Assembly (NCBI GenBank): GCA_944323135.1
Contig: CALURI010000010.1
Span: forward strand, 25,801 to 89,800
Direction: 5' to 3'
DNA: 64,000 nt
Source: Candidatus Gastranaerophilales bacterium
GTDB lineage: Bacteria > Cyanobacteriota > Vampirovibrionia > Gastranaerophilales > Gastranaerophilaceae
The position numbers were made by a program, and so were the translations under genes. The notes beneath the pieces are model-generated. The model was given only the letters and a program-made list of their open reading frames with translations. It did not search any database and was not told where the DNA came from. Below, one piece after another: positions 1 to 9,341 of the stretch (its first letter is position 1; each line of letters opens with the position of its first letter).

Positions 1-709
1 GTTCATTAAATTTAAAATCATCATTTGAAGGCAGTTTTTGAACACAAACATCTAAAACTTCATCCCCCAAAAACATAACACGCTTATCCCCAAACCTTGC
101 TTTTGGAATATATTTTTGAACCATAATAAGCTGAGTGTTATTTTTTGTCATTGTGTTGATTATAACAGCGGTATTTTTATCTCCTTTTTTTAATGTCATA
201 ACGCCTGAACCAAAACATGCGTTCAAAGGTTTTAAAACAATTTCTTCATGAATATTCAAAAATTTGATTATATCTGTTTTTGAAGAAGTAACAATATTTT
301 CAGGCATTAAATTTAAAAATTTTACTGCATGCATTTTTTCATTAAAATTTCTTATAGCTATTGGATCATTCATTATTAAAGTTTTATTTCTGTCAACAAA
401 ATCCAATACATAAGTAGCATTAATATAATCCAAATCAACAGGAGGATCCGGGCGAAACATTACAAGAGAAAAATCATTTATTTTAAAAGTTTTCAAAGCT
501 TTATCATAAAAAATATTGCCGTCTTTTTCATAAGCCTCATAACAATGCGTATAAGCTACGCCTGAATCAAGAGATAAATTGTCAATTGTAGTAATAAATA
601 CATTTTTATTTGCTAATAAAAATTCTCTTATCAACCAAAAATTCGTAACTAAATTGTTAAACTCAAAATACTTAAGTTCAACTCTGTCTATTACAAATAA
701 AATATCCAT
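1..709 (-). CDS. gshB: Glutathione synthetase-like ATP-grasp protein (C-terminus cut off by window edge)
   Basis: The frame is open from an ATG at 709 to the window edge, about 236 codons. The translation begins MDILFVIDRVELKYFEF. It contains RPDPPVDLDYINATYVLDF, NEKMHAVKF, a KPLNACFGSGV segment and QKYIPKARFGDKRV. These line up in order with bacterial GshB (the DPPFDxEFIYATY, NEKL, KPLxGxGG and YLPxIxxGDKRV motifs of the ATP-grasp fold). GshB ligates glycine to gamma-glutamylcysteine with ATP. The usual GGSG-like ATP loop is altered (ACFGSG), so a related ATP-grasp ligase is possible. A GGAGAAG site lies 4 nt before the ATG. It sits 64 nt downstream of the MBL hydrolase gene on the same strand and could be co-transcribed. 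No gshA is visible in the window. Confidence 0.75.
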   Translation of the reverse strand, partial: MDILFVIDRVELKYFEFNNLVTNFWLIREFLLANKNVFITTIDNLSLDSGVAYTHCYEAYEKDGNIFYDKALKTFKINDFSLVMFRPDPPVDLDYINATYVLDFVDRNKTLIMNDPIAIRNFNEKMHAVKFLNLMPENIVTSSKTDIIKFLNIHEEIVLKPLNACFGSGVMTLKKGDKNTAVIINTMTKNNTQLIMVQKYIPKARFGDKRVMFLGDEVLDVCVQKLPSNDDFKFNE

Positions 710-773
710 TTTACTTCTCCACTTCGTACTAAGTTTACATCAATAATATAATTTACAACAATAGAGAATAGGA

Positions 774-1436
774 CTAATCAACTTTCTCAGGATTTAAAAT
801 AACACAATTTGAATTATTTATCTGAATAAGTTTCACAAATTTCTCCAAATGAGCTTTTATTTCAGGGAAAGTATTGTAATGCATTGGTATAACTGTCTGC
901 GCTCCGATCCAATCAGCTGCAACAGCAGCGTGTTCGGCATCCATAGTGTAATGTCCGCCAATTGGGAGAAGAGCAATATTAGGTCTGTATAATTCTTTTA
1001 TCGTTTTCATTTCAGTTGTTAATGCTGTATCACCTGCATGATAAATACGCAAATTTTCCACATCAAAAACGATTCCGGCCGGTTCTCCTGCGTATCTGCC
1101 ATCAGGCAACGAACTGGTGTGAAAAGCCGGAACAAAGACAACCCTGCCCCAATCATAACTAATCCAACCGCCAAAATTTACAGCTCTTACCTTGCAGCCC
1201 TGCTCTTTACAATATTGAGCCAATTCAACAATTGCAGTAATTGTTGCATCTTTTTCTTTGGCGATTTCAATAGCTTGCCCCAGATGATCACCATGTGCAT
1301 GAGTTAAAAATATATCTGTAATATTTGCTTTACGCCAATCATATTTAGGGTTAACACTAACAAAAGGGTCAACCAAAACAGAATTATCTTTTAATTTAAT
1401 TTCAAAAGCACTGTGACCAATATATTTCAAATCCAT
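774..1436 (-). CDS. UPF0173-type metal-dependent hydrolase, metallo-beta-lactamase fold
   Basis: 220 residues, the usual size of the YtkL/UPF0173 family. The metal-binding signature THAHGDH is at residues 45-51, and HAGDT near residue 133 supplies further ligands. PIGGHYTMDAEHA and PMHYNTFP are typical of the family C-terminal half. No signal peptide is seen, so it should be cytoplasmic. The substrate of the family is not established. The start is supported by AGGAG five nt upstream. It lies just upstream of the gshB-like gene on the same strand. Confidence 0.85.
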   Translation of the reverse strand: MDLKYIGHSAFEIKLKDNSVLVDPFVSVNPKYDWRKANITDIFLTHAHGDHLGQAIEIAKEKDATITAIVELAQYCKEQGCKVRAVNFGGWISYDWGRVVFVPAFHTSSLPDGRYAGEPAGIVFDVENLRIYHAGDTALTTEMKTIKELYRPNIALLPIGGHYTMDAEHAAVAADWIGAQTVIPMHYNTFPEIKAHLEKFVKLIQINNSNCVILNPEKVD

Positions 1437-1493
1437 AATTTTTCTCCTTATATTTCTAAGTTTAATATTTAATCAATATAACAAATTTTATTG

Positions 1494-1505
1494 TAAAATA
1501 CAATT
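1494..1505 (+). promoter_or_regulatory. Leaderless promoter of ribD
   Basis: TAAAAT at 1494-1499 ends 6 nt before the ribD ATG (1506). There is no Shine-Dalgarno sequence. Transcription starting at the normal distance from this -10 would begin at the A of ATG. Confidence 0.55.
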
Positions 1506-2549
1506 ATGCAATATAACTTATTAATGAAAAAATGCATAGATTTAGCTAAAAACGGAGAAGGTTTAACCTCGCCGAACCCTCTTGTCGGCTGTGTAGTTCT
1601 TGATAAATACAACAATGAAATATCGACAGGCTATCATCATAAATACGGAGATAACCATGCAGAAAGGGATGCCCTTTTAAAATTGCATAACGGAGAAGAA
1701 AAGGGAGGGACTCTAATTGTAAACTTAGAACCTTGCTCTCATTTTGGAAAAACTCCGCCTTGTACAGACTTAATTATAGAAAGAGGGATAAAAAAAGTTG
1801 TAATAGGGATGCAAGATGTAAACCCGATTGTTGCGGGAAACGGAATTAAAAAATTACAAAACGCCGGAATAAAAGTGGTTGAAAATATTCTTGAAGATGA
1901 ATGCAGACAATTGAATGAAATTTTTATAAAAAATATGACAAAAAAAGAAGTATTTGTTGCAATAAAAACAGCGACAACACTTGATGGAAAAATTGCGACA
2001 CAAAGCGGTTCTTCAAAATGGATTACATCTGAAAAAGCAAGAGAAGAAGTAAAAAAAATCAGAAACAGATATGATGCAATTTTAACAACATCATCAACAA
2101 TTCTTGCAGATAACCCGACAATGGCTCATCGAAAAAAAATTATTTTAGACAGAGAACTAAAAACTAATATAGAAGCCCCAATATATAAAAACTCCGAAAT
2201 ATACTTATTCAATTCAACCCTTGATATGTTTGAGGGCGGGGTGAATTTTATTAAAACTCCCGTAAATAATAATAAATTAGACTTAAAATTTATATTAGAA
2301 AAAGCCTTTAATCTCGGGATTAAAAGTATATTAGTAGAAAGCGGCGGACATTTAAATGGAGAAATTTTAAAATACACAGATAAAATATACCATTTTATAG
2401 CCCCTAAAATTACAGGTGATAACGATTCATTATCATGTTTTAATTTTAGAAAAATAAATGATATTAATGATTCATACAATTTTAAAATTACACAAATTCA
2501 AACTTTCACACCGGATATTTTATTAACTTACTATCCTATTTCAAAATAA
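1506..2549 (+). CDS. ribD: Bifunctional riboflavin biosynthesis protein RibD (deaminase/reductase)
   Basis: 347 residues. The N-terminal CMP/dCMP-deaminase-type domain has H51-A-E53 and the zinc cysteines C77 (EPCSHFGKTPPC) and C86. The C-terminal RibD reductase domain has TTLDGKIAT and the ESGGHLNGEIL segment. It performs the deamination and side-chain reduction steps that convert the GTP cyclohydrolase II product toward 5-amino-6-ribitylamino-uracil. No other riboflavin gene is nearby, so it is not in a rib operon here. The start is MQYNLLMKK, supported by the leaderless -10 box and the absence of an SD. The last ~100 residues are unusually rich in Lys, Asn and Ile but the frame is intact. 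Confidence 0.93.
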   Translation: MQYNLLMKKCIDLAKNGEGLTSPNPLVGCVVLDKYNNEISTGYHHKYGDNHAERDALLKLHNGEEKGGTLIVNLEPCSHFGKTPPCTDLIIERGIKKVVIGMQDVNPIVAGNGIKKLQNAGIKVVENILEDECRQLNEIFIKNMTKKEVFVAIKTATTLDGKIATQSGSSKWITSEKAREEVKKIRNRYDAILTTSSTILADNPTMAHRKKIILDRELKTNIEAPIYKNSEIYLFNSTLDMFEGGVNFIKTPVNNNKLDLKFILEKAFNLGIKSILVESGGHLNGEILKYTDKIYHFIAPKITGDNDSLSCFNFRKINDINDSYNFKITQIQTFTPDILLTYYPISK

Positions 2550-2560
2550 GAAAAAAGTTG

Positions 2561-2573
2561 TATAATAAAATTT
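2561..2573 (+). promoter_or_regulatory. Leaderless promoter of the MEMO-AMMECR1 gene
   Basis: Perfect TATAAT at 2561-2566, followed by 7 nt and then ATG (2574), with no SD sequence. The box lies only 11 nt after the ribD stop. Confidence 0.55.
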
Positions 2574-3902
2574 ATGAAGAAAAAAACGACAACCGCTGCA
2601 GGCACATTTTATCCTGCTGAAAAAACAGCTTTAGAAAATCTTATAAAAAGTTTTGAAATAAAAGAGCCAAAATACAAAACACGAGCAATAATAGTTCCTC
2701 ATGCCGGTTATATTTATTCAGGAAAGCTCGGTGCAAAAGGAATTCAACAGCTTAAACCTGATGCTAAAAACGTCTTTATTTTTGCGCCATCTCACTATGA
2801 AAGGCTTTATGGCTGCTGTGTATGTGATTACGATGAATTTGAAACACCTTTAGGAAACATAAAAGTAAATAGAGAGCTTACTGAAAAAACAGCAAAACTG
2901 TGTAATTGCAATATAGAAAATAAAGCTTTTGAAAAAGAACATTCAATAGAAGTTCAACTTCCTCTGATTAAATATTTTCTGCCTGATGTAAAAATAGTAC
3001 CTGTATTATACGGATGTGAAAATTTTAAAAATTTATGCGAAACACTTGAACATTTTTGGGAAGATGAAAGTAATGTTTTCATAATTTCGAGTGATTTAAG
3101 CCACTTTTACCCCGAAAAAGAGGCTTCAAAAATCGACAATTACACCGCAAGAATGATTGAAGAAAACAACCTTGCAAACTTTGAACAGGAACAAGCCTGC
3201 GGTGCTGTCGGAATTTGCGGGCTCATTGAATTTGCAAAAAAGAAAAATTTTTCACTTATAAGAACAGGACTTACAAATTCTGCGGCATCTACCGGGGATT
3301 CCTCACGCGTAGTAGGTTACGGAAGCTGGTTTTTATATGAAGGTGAGAAAAATAATTACATAAAAAAATATTATTCAGAATTCTCTAAAAAAGTTTGCAA
3401 AGACAGCATTTTATCAGGCTTACAACTTGGGCAACCGCAAATAAGCAATTATGACTGCGTTTTTGAAGAATACGGCGCCTCATTTGTAACACTTGAGCTT
3501 GACGGAATTTTACGCGGCTGCATCGGTTCAACTATTGCTCATAAACCGCTAATTAAAGATTTGATACACAATGCACATGCAGCAGCATTTTCAGATCCCA
3601 GATTCCCCTCCTTAACTTTAAACGAATACAACAGAATAACAATAGGAATATCGCTTCTTTCTAAACCTGAGAGAATCGAATTTAAGACAGAAAAAGAATT
3701 GCTTGAAAAATTAACTCCGCAATCAGATGGTCTAATTATACGCGACGGGAATTTTCAATCAGTATTTTTACCTGATGTATGGGAACAGCTTCCAGATAAA
3801 CATGAGTTTTTGGGACATCTAAAACTCAAAGCCGGCTTACCAAAAGATTATTTTTCTGAAAGTTTGGAAGCGTTTAAATTTAATACCGTAAAAATTGCTT
3901 AA
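2574..3902 (+). CDS. AmmeMemoRadiSam system proteins B and A fused (MEMO1 + AMMECR1 domains)
   Basis: 442 residues. Residues ~5-262 are a MEMO1/class III dioxygenase-like domain (VPHAGYIYSG, APSHYERLYG, SSDLSHFYP, ACGAVGICGL). Residues ~275-442 are an AMMECR1 domain (FVTLELDGILRGCIGS, SDPRFPSLTLNEYN, ISLLSKPE). In many genomes these are proteins B and A of a three-gene set with a radical-SAM enzyme. Here B and A are one polypeptide and no radical-SAM gene is adjacent. The biochemical role is not established. The stop codon overlaps that of the convergent gene at 3899. Confidence 0.88.
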   Translation: MKKKTTTAAGTFYPAEKTALENLIKSFEIKEPKYKTRAIIVPHAGYIYSGKLGAKGIQQLKPDAKNVFIFAPSHYERLYGCCVCDYDEFETPLGNIKVNRELTEKTAKLCNCNIENKAFEKEHSIEVQLPLIKYFLPDVKIVPVLYGCENFKNLCETLEHFWEDESNVFIISSDLSHFYPEKEASKIDNYTARMIEENNLANFEQEQACGAVGICGLIEFAKKKNFSLIRTGLTNSAASTGDSSRVVGYGSWFLYEGEKNNYIKKYYSEFSKKVCKDSILSGLQLGQPQISNYDCVFEEYGASFVTLELDGILRGCIGSTIAHKPLIKDLIHNAHAAAFSDPRFPSLTLNEYNRITIGISLLSKPERIEFKTEKELLEKLTPQSDGLIIRDGNFQSVFLPDVWEQLPDKHEFLGHLKLKAGLPKDYFSESLEAFKFNTVKIA

Positions 3903-4261
3903 CCTACAACATTAAGTTTATTACGATTATACTGAAATTCTAAATTAGCCAGTGCATCTTTTGCAATATATTCACGCCCCGAACAATTTGTTGCAATAAC
4001 ATCAAAAGCATGTTTGTTAAAATCATGCATCTTTTTCTGATTTAAAGATAAAGTTTTTAAATCACTTTTCAACGCATTGTGTCTGTCATACTGACGGTCT
4101 GATAAACTTTTCAAAGAATCTTTCTGTTCGCAGAGCATATCATAAATAACGGTTAACTTATCAGACTGATTTAGAAAAATGAAATCCTCTTCGCCTGATT
4201 CAACTTTTCTGGTTACAGGATGTTTTCCGAAATTAACAGAATTAATATTTTGAATTTTCAT
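3899..4261 (-). CDS. Hypothetical protein with N-terminal NFG motif
   Basis: 120 residues, not recognised. It starts MKIQNINSVNFGKHPVTRKV, so an NFG motif lies about 10 residues in, as in the unrelated gene at 34381-35055. The remainder is hydrophilic and predicted helical, with possible coiled coil around residues 45-85. There is no signal peptide or TM segment. The SD AAAGGAG is 6 nt before ATG. It is upstream-adjacent to nothing on its own strand except dnaX, whose stop is 11 nt before this start, so it is probably the last gene of a dnaX operon. Confidence 0.7.
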   Translation of the reverse strand: MKIQNINSVNFGKHPVTRKVESGEEDFIFLNQSDKLTVIYDMLCEQKDSLKSLSDRQYDRHNALKSDLKTLSLNQKKMHDFNKHAFDVIATNCSGREYIAKDALANLEFQYNRNKLNVVG

Positions 4262-4272
4262 AATTTACTCCT

Positions 4273-6195
4273 TTAATCTATAACTTTTCCTTCAAAAATT
4301 TCCATAACCATATTCACATTATCAGAATGAAAAGATTCAGCTATTTTGGAAGCACTTGCAGATTCATTATTTTGAACATCATCTTTGAGTTCCTCTACCT
4401 CTTTTTGGGAAACTTCAGGTTCTTTTTCTAAATTCTTCATTACAGGTGACGGTTTAGGCTTTGGTGGCGGCTGCAATTTTTCGACAGGCGAAACGGCAAC
4501 AGGTTTTACCTGAACATCATCTGCATGAGGCAACCTTATTATAACATTTGAATTTTCCTGTGAAAATAAAGCATTAACAGCATCTACTATTGATTGTTTT
4601 TTAGATCCTGATTGAACTTGGTTTAAGAAAATTTCATTTTTCATTGTTAAAATTGTTTCTTCAGGTGCAATCTTAACCGGATTTGCCCATTGCTTTAACA
4701 ATGCACGTGTGGGGGCACTATGAACATTATTTAATAAATTACCCCATAAAGTTGCGATATCACAGCTTTCTGAATGCTTTGACATAGGTACAGGAGAAAA
4801 ATTATCTTCTTTTATATTAGTCCCTTCATCTTTATTTTCAAATTTTTCTATTGACTCAGCAGTAATTTTTCCGGATTGTTCCGCATTTTCTTTTGGAATT
4901 TGCTTATCATTATCTGATTTTGCAGTTCGTTCAATTTTTTGCATTTCAGGTTTTGTAACCGGAGAAGGTGCTGTCTTATATGCCGAAACCTGAATAGGAG
5001 ATGCCGAATAACTTCTCGAATTACCGGAAATATTTGTTGCGCCGCCTTCAAGTCTTGCAATCCTATTTTGAAGTTCTGAAAGAGAAGTATTTTCAGCTAA
5101 ATTTGCAAGATCAATAATTGCAACTTCCAACCATAATCGCGGATTGTTCGTAAGTTTTAATTCTTTTATATAATCAGCACATTTATCTATAAGAAAAACT
5201 ATTTGATGAGTTTCTACATTTTCTGTTTGAAAAGACAACGATTTTATTTGAGTATCATTTGCCTGAGTCAATTCAAAAGCAATTTCTTTTCTGCAATTCT
5301 TAACAATTAAAAGATTCTTAAAATAATCCATTAAATTGGTCAAAATTTGAACCGGCTCATTTCCGGAATTATATATTTTTTCTAAATCTTCAATTGCTTC
5401 CTGCGGCTTTGAATTAACTATTTTATCAGCAAGCGAATTTAATGTATCAAAAGACAAGCGTCCCAATAAATTATTAATATCATCAGTTGTTATGGCATCA
5501 TCACCATCTAAAACGCTTAATTGATCTAACAGTGCAATACTGTCACGCATACCGCCAGCGGAATTTTTAGCAATAGTAAATAAAGCATCATCAGTTATAT
5601 TAATCTTTTCATTATCTGAAATATATCTAAGATGTTTTACGATATCATCTGTTGTAATACGTTTGAAATCGAAACGCTGACAACGGCTTTTTATGGTATC
5701 CAAAACTTTATGCACTTCAGTTGTTGCAAGAATGAATATGACATTTTTCGGAGGTTCTTCTAAAGTTTTCAAAAGAGCGTTAAAAGCAGTAGTTGAAAGC
5801 ATGTGAACTTCGTCAATAATATAAATTTTATATCTGCTGTTAACCGGTGCATACATAACCTTTTCTAAAATATTTTGTGCATCTTCAACTTTTCTGTTAC
5901 TTGCAGCATCGATTTCAATAACATCCATTGGAGTCGAATTTGTTATATCAACACAATTTTCACACACTCCGCAAGGAGTAATAGTAGGTCCTTCTTTACA
6001 ATTTAAGGATTTAGCAAAAATACGTGCCGTGGATGTCTTGCCGGTTCCCCTCGGACCGGTAAACAAATAAGCATGAGAAATTTTATTTAATTCAATTGCG
6101 TTTTTTAATGCTTTTTTAATATGTTCCTGCCCTACAACTTCTTCTAATTTTTGAGGACGATATTTTCTATATAAAGGTATGTATTTTTCATTCAT
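4273..6195 (-). CDS. dnaX: DNA polymerase III subunit gamma/tau
   Basis: 640 residues. The AAA+ clamp-loader ATPase has Walker A GPRGTGKT at 47-54, a zinc module C66/C75/C78/C81, Walker B IIDEVHML and the sensor segment ILATTEVHKVLDTIKSRCQ. Domain III follows (ELTQAND to NPRLWLEVAIIDLA), then a long Pro/Lys/Glu-rich tau-like linker (residues ~400-600) with a short C-terminal domain. Gamma/tau loads the beta clamp. I see no convincing slippery site for a short gamma form. The start is supported by TATAAT ending 6 nt upstream. Confidence 0.95.
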   Translation of the reverse strand: MNEKYIPLYRKYRPQKLEEVVGQEHIKKALKNAIELNKISHAYLFTGPRGTGKTSTARIFAKSLNCKEGPTITPCGVCENCVDITNSTPMDVIEIDAASNRKVEDAQNILEKVMYAPVNSRYKIYIIDEVHMLSTTAFNALLKTLEEPPKNVIFILATTEVHKVLDTIKSRCQRFDFKRITTDDIVKHLRYISDNEKINITDDALFTIAKNSAGGMRDSIALLDQLSVLDGDDAITTDDINNLLGRLSFDTLNSLADKIVNSKPQEAIEDLEKIYNSGNEPVQILTNLMDYFKNLLIVKNCRKEIAFELTQANDTQIKSLSFQTENVETHQIVFLIDKCADYIKELKLTNNPRLWLEVAIIDLANLAENTSLSELQNRIARLEGGATNISGNSRSYSASPIQVSAYKTAPSPVTKPEMQKIERTAKSDNDKQIPKENAEQSGKITAESIEKFENKDEGTNIKEDNFSPVPMSKHSESCDIATLWGNLLNNVHSAPTRALLKQWANPVKIAPEETILTMKNEIFLNQVQSGSKKQSIVDAVNALFSQENSNVIIRLPHADDVQVKPVAVSPVEKLQPPPKPKPSPVMKNLEKEPEVSQKEVEELKDDVQNNESASASKIAESFHSDNVNMVMEIFEGKVID

Positions 6196-6207
6196 GGTAA
6201 AATTATA
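6196..6207 (-). promoter_or_regulatory. Leaderless promoter of dnaX
   Basis: On the minus strand TATAAT (6207-6202) is followed by TTTACC and then the dnaX ATG, a gap of 6 nt with no SD. Confidence 0.55.
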
Positions 6208-6235
6208 ACAAGATTATACCGAAAAGGAAAACATT

Positions 6236-7042
6236 ATGAAGATAATTAAACCTGCATTACTAAAAAAAGGAGATACAATAGGGATTTTAGCACCTTCAGG
6301 TGCAATGGAAGATGACACAAATCTTATAAGGGCCGTGAGTTTTTTGAAAAATAAAGGATATAAGGTTAAATTATCTGATAATATATATATAAAAAACAAA
6401 TATCTGGCAGGAACAGATGAAGAAAGATTAAGTGCAATACATTATATGTTTGCGGATAAATCAGTTAATGCAATAATCTGCCTTAGGGGCGGATATGGCG
6501 CTATCAGACTTATAAATAAAATTAACTACGAATTAATTAGAGAAAATCCAAAAATATTCTGTGGCTATTCTGATATTACAGCTCTAAATGCAATGTTTTT
6601 AAAACGCTCCGGACTTATGACCTATTCAGGACCGATGATTTTGAGCGATTTCGGGCAAGAAAAAATTTGTGAATATACGATTAACAAATTTTTTGACACA
6701 GTTTGTGAAAACAAATTTGACTACGAAGGAACGTTCTGGGGCGGAAATTTATCAACACTTGTATCTTTATGCGGGCAAGATTTTATTCCAGATTATGAAT
6801 TTACATTATTCTTAGAGGACTTAAATGAACCTCTTTATAAAATTGACAAAATGGTCACTCAGCTATTCAATATCGAAAAAATCCGCAAAAACACCAGAGC
6901 AATTGCAATCGGAGATTTTCTTAACTGTGAAAGTGTTGAATATATTTTTGAAGAACTTAATCTTCCGCTGATAAAGAATTTCCCTGCCTCACACTCAGCC
7001 AAAAAAGCAACAATTCCTTACGGTTTTAACACACTCATATAA
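6236..7042 (+). CDS. LD-carboxypeptidase (peptidase S66 family)
   Basis: 268 residues. The S66 signature is present: the nucleophile elbow CGYSDIT with S112, the acidic residue E194 in LFLEDLNE, and H253 in FPASHSAKKATIPYG. The N-terminal KPALLKKGDTIGILAPSG is the family's start. LdcA removes the terminal D-Ala from murein tetrapeptides in the cytoplasm during cell-wall recycling; MccF-like immunity proteins have the same fold. The length is a little short of the ~300 aa norm, with the C-terminus trimmed just after the His motif. AAAGGAAAA lies upstream of the ATG. It is divergent from dnaX. Confidence 0.88.
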   Translation: MKIIKPALLKKGDTIGILAPSGAMEDDTNLIRAVSFLKNKGYKVKLSDNIYIKNKYLAGTDEERLSAIHYMFADKSVNAIICLRGGYGAIRLINKINYELIRENPKIFCGYSDITALNAMFLKRSGLMTYSGPMILSDFGQEKICEYTINKFFDTVCENKFDYEGTFWGGNLSTLVSLCGQDFIPDYEFTLFLEDLNEPLYKIDKMVTQLFNIEKIRKNTRAIAIGDFLNCESVEYIFEELNLPLIKNFPASHSAKKATIPYGFNTLI

Positions 7043-7143
7043 TAAAAATAATTAAATAATTAATTTTATATTAAGTATGTATTCCCTCAAAAGTTTTTGA
7101 GCTAAAATATAATTATGTAGAAGATAAATAAGGATTAAAAAAT

Positions 7144-7992
7144 ATGTGGGATTACTCAGATAAAGTTATAGATCATTACAGAAACCCCAGAAATGTCGGG
7201 AAAATTGATAATGCTGATGCTATAGGGGAAGCCGGTTCTTTAGCCTGCGGAGACTCTTTAAAAATATATTTAAAAATTAATAACGAAATTGTTACAGACG
7301 CGAAATTCCAAACTTTTGGATGCGGTTCAGCAGTAGCAAGTTCCAGTATTTTGACAGAAATGATTATCGGAAAAACAATTGATGAAGTAAAAAAAATTAC
7401 TAATAAAGACATTGCAGATGAACTCGGCGGGCTTCCTCCGGAAAAAATGCACTGCTCTGTTATGGGATATGAAGCATTGGAAGATGCATTAAAAAATTAC
7501 GATGATTACACCGATTTAGATGATATAAGAAATGAAGAAGCCGCAAACAAACAACGCGAAAAAATCGTTTGCACATGCTTTGGAATTACAGAAAATGTAA
7601 TTTGGGACGCTATAAAAATTAACGGACTTAAAACTGTTGAAGAAATCACAAATTATACAAAAGCAGGCGGTGCTTGCGGAAAATGTAAAGGGTTAATCCA
7701 AGATATAATTGACACCTATTACAAAAAAGAAGAGCACGAAAAAGCAGAATCAACGCTTTCACCAGCTCAAAAAATCCTAAAAATAAATAATGTAATAGAA
7801 AACCAAATTTCTAATGAATTGAGAAAAGACGGCGGAGATATAACTTTAGTTGACATTGACGGGAACAAAGTTATGGTAAAACTTCGCGGGAAATGTTCAG
7901 GCTGTAAAAATTCACACTTGACTCTTAAAGCATTTGTTGAAAAGACTCTGAGAGATACAGTTGATGCTAATATTGAAGTTGTAGAGGTATAA
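7144..7992 (+). CDS. nifU: Full-length NifU-type Fe-S cluster scaffold
   Basis: 282 residues with all three modules of classical NifU. The IscU-like domain has C35, C60 and C104. The central BFD-like [2Fe-2S] domain has C143-x-C145 and C178-x2-C181. The C-terminal NifU domain has C251-x2-C254 (GKCSGC). It assembles Fe-S clusters from sulfur delivered by NifS, encoded 2 nt downstream. No nitrogenase gene is in view, so as in Helicobacter this NIF system probably serves general Fe-S assembly, for example for PFOR. The SD AAGGA lies 9 nt before the ATG. Confidence 0.95.
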   Translation: MWDYSDKVIDHYRNPRNVGKIDNADAIGEAGSLACGDSLKIYLKINNEIVTDAKFQTFGCGSAVASSSILTEMIIGKTIDEVKKITNKDIADELGGLPPEKMHCSVMGYEALEDALKNYDDYTDLDDIRNEEAANKQREKIVCTCFGITENVIWDAIKINGLKTVEEITNYTKAGGACGKCKGLIQDIIDTYYKKEEHEKAESTLSPAQKILKINNVIENQISNELRKDGGDITLVDIDGNKVMVKLRGKCSGCKNSHLTLKAFVEKTLRDTVDANIEVVEV

Positions 7993-7994
7993 AA

Positions 7995-9188
7995 ATGAGT
8001 TTAATATATTTAGATAATAATGCAACAACAAAAGTTGATCCTCAAGTATTGGAAGTAATGCTTCCGTATTTTAAAGAAGAATACGCAAACCCTTCAAGTG
8101 TTTATGAATTTGCGAAACGTTCAAACCACGCTGTTAAAGAAGCTCGCGGAGTAATGAAAGACTTTTTTAACGCAAAAGATGAAAAAGAAATAATATTTAC
8201 ATCCTGCGGTTCGGAAAGTGCTAATACAGCAATTCGTGGTGTCTTAAATATGAACAAAAATAAAAGACATATAATTACGACAAAAGTTGAACACCCTTGC
8301 GTTTTAAACCTATACCAAACTTTAGAAAAAGAAGGCTATACCGTTGACTATATCGGAGTAAATTCAAACGGTGAACTTGATTTAGCTCAATTAGAAGAAG
8401 CTATTAATGACGATACCGCACTCGTTTCAGTTATGTATGCAAATAACGAAACAGGTGTAATATTCCCGATTGAAAAAATATCAGAAATTATCAAATCAAA
8501 AAACAAAGAAACAAAATTCTTTGTAGATGCAGTTCAAGTTTCAGGCAAAATTCCAATCGATGTTCAAGCTCTTGGAGTCGACTTAATGGGCATTTCAGGG
8601 CATAAATTTCATGCTCCAAAAGGTATAGGTGCACTTTATGTTAATTCAAAAACATTAATAACACCTTTAATTATCGGCGGGCACCAAGAACGCGGAAAAC
8701 GCGCAGGTACAGAAAACGTACCGTATATTGTAGGTATGGCAAAAGCTGCAGAATTAGCTCAAGACCATTTGAGATATGAAGCAACAGAAGTAAAAAGACT
8801 TCGTGATAAATTAGAAAAAAATATCGTTAAAAATGTATTCAATGCAAGATTAAATACCGGAATTGTAAACAGAGTTCCAAACACTACAAATATTGGATTT
8901 GAATATATTGAAGGTGAATTAATATTACTTCACTTGAGCGATTTAGGTATCTGTGCAAGTTCAGGCAGTGCATGTACATCAGGTTCTCTAGAGCCAAGCC
9001 ACGTATTAAGAGCTATGAATGTACCATTCACGGCAATTCATGGAAGCATAAGATTTTCATTAAGTAAATTCACAACAGAAAAAGAAATTGACTATGTATG
9101 TGAAAAAATGCCAGGTATAATTGAAAAATTAACTAATATTTCACCTTTCCAAGATGAATTAGAAGCTTTAAAAAAGCTAAGACATTAA
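7995..9188 (+). CDS. nifS: Cysteine desulfurase NifS/IscS
   Basis: 397 residues. It is a class V aminotransferase fold with LYLDNNATT-type start (YLDNNATTKVDP), ANNETG, the PLP lysine K204 in SGHKFHAPKG and the persulfide cysteine C327 in SSGSACTSGS. It transfers sulfur from cysteine to the NifU scaffold. It is 2 nt downstream of nifU and clearly co-transcribed. A strong terminator follows. Confidence 0.95.
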   Translation: MSLIYLDNNATTKVDPQVLEVMLPYFKEEYANPSSVYEFAKRSNHAVKEARGVMKDFFNAKDEKEIIFTSCGSESANTAIRGVLNMNKNKRHIITTKVEHPCVLNLYQTLEKEGYTVDYIGVNSNGELDLAQLEEAINDDTALVSVMYANNETGVIFPIEKISEIIKSKNKETKFFVDAVQVSGKIPIDVQALGVDLMGISGHKFHAPKGIGALYVNSKTLITPLIIGGHQERGKRAGTENVPYIVGMAKAAELAQDHLRYEATEVKRLRDKLEKNIVKNVFNARLNTGIVNRVPNTTNIGFEYIEGELILLHLSDLGICASSGSACTSGSLEPSHVLRAMNVPFTAIHGSIRFSLSKFTTEKEIDYVCEKMPGIIEKLTNISPFQDELEALKKLRH

Positions 9189-9220
9189 TCTTAAAGCTAA
9201 TACTTTTTACTAATAATTAA

Positions 9221-9252
9221 AAAATCGTAGTGCTAAAGCTCTACGATTTTTT
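9221..9252 (+). terminator. Intrinsic terminator after nifUS
   Basis: The 10-bp inverted repeat AAAATCGTAG / CTACGATTTT encloses a 10-nt loop and ends in a T run. Confidence 0.8.
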
Positions 9253-9341
9253 GTTTATTTATAAACTTTTTCAAATAACAACTCTGTAGAATAGTTTTCC
9301 GCAATGTTCACCTTTATCCTGTCTGTAAGGAGTTTATAGTT

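Noticed and set aside
5800..6195. Programmed frameshift site in dnaX
   Set aside because: No convincing A-rich slippery heptamer with downstream hairpin near the domain III boundary.
7080..7106. Terminator before nifU (CTCAAAA/TTTTGAG)
   Set aside because: Short A/T stem with no T run and directly followed by the nifU promoter region.
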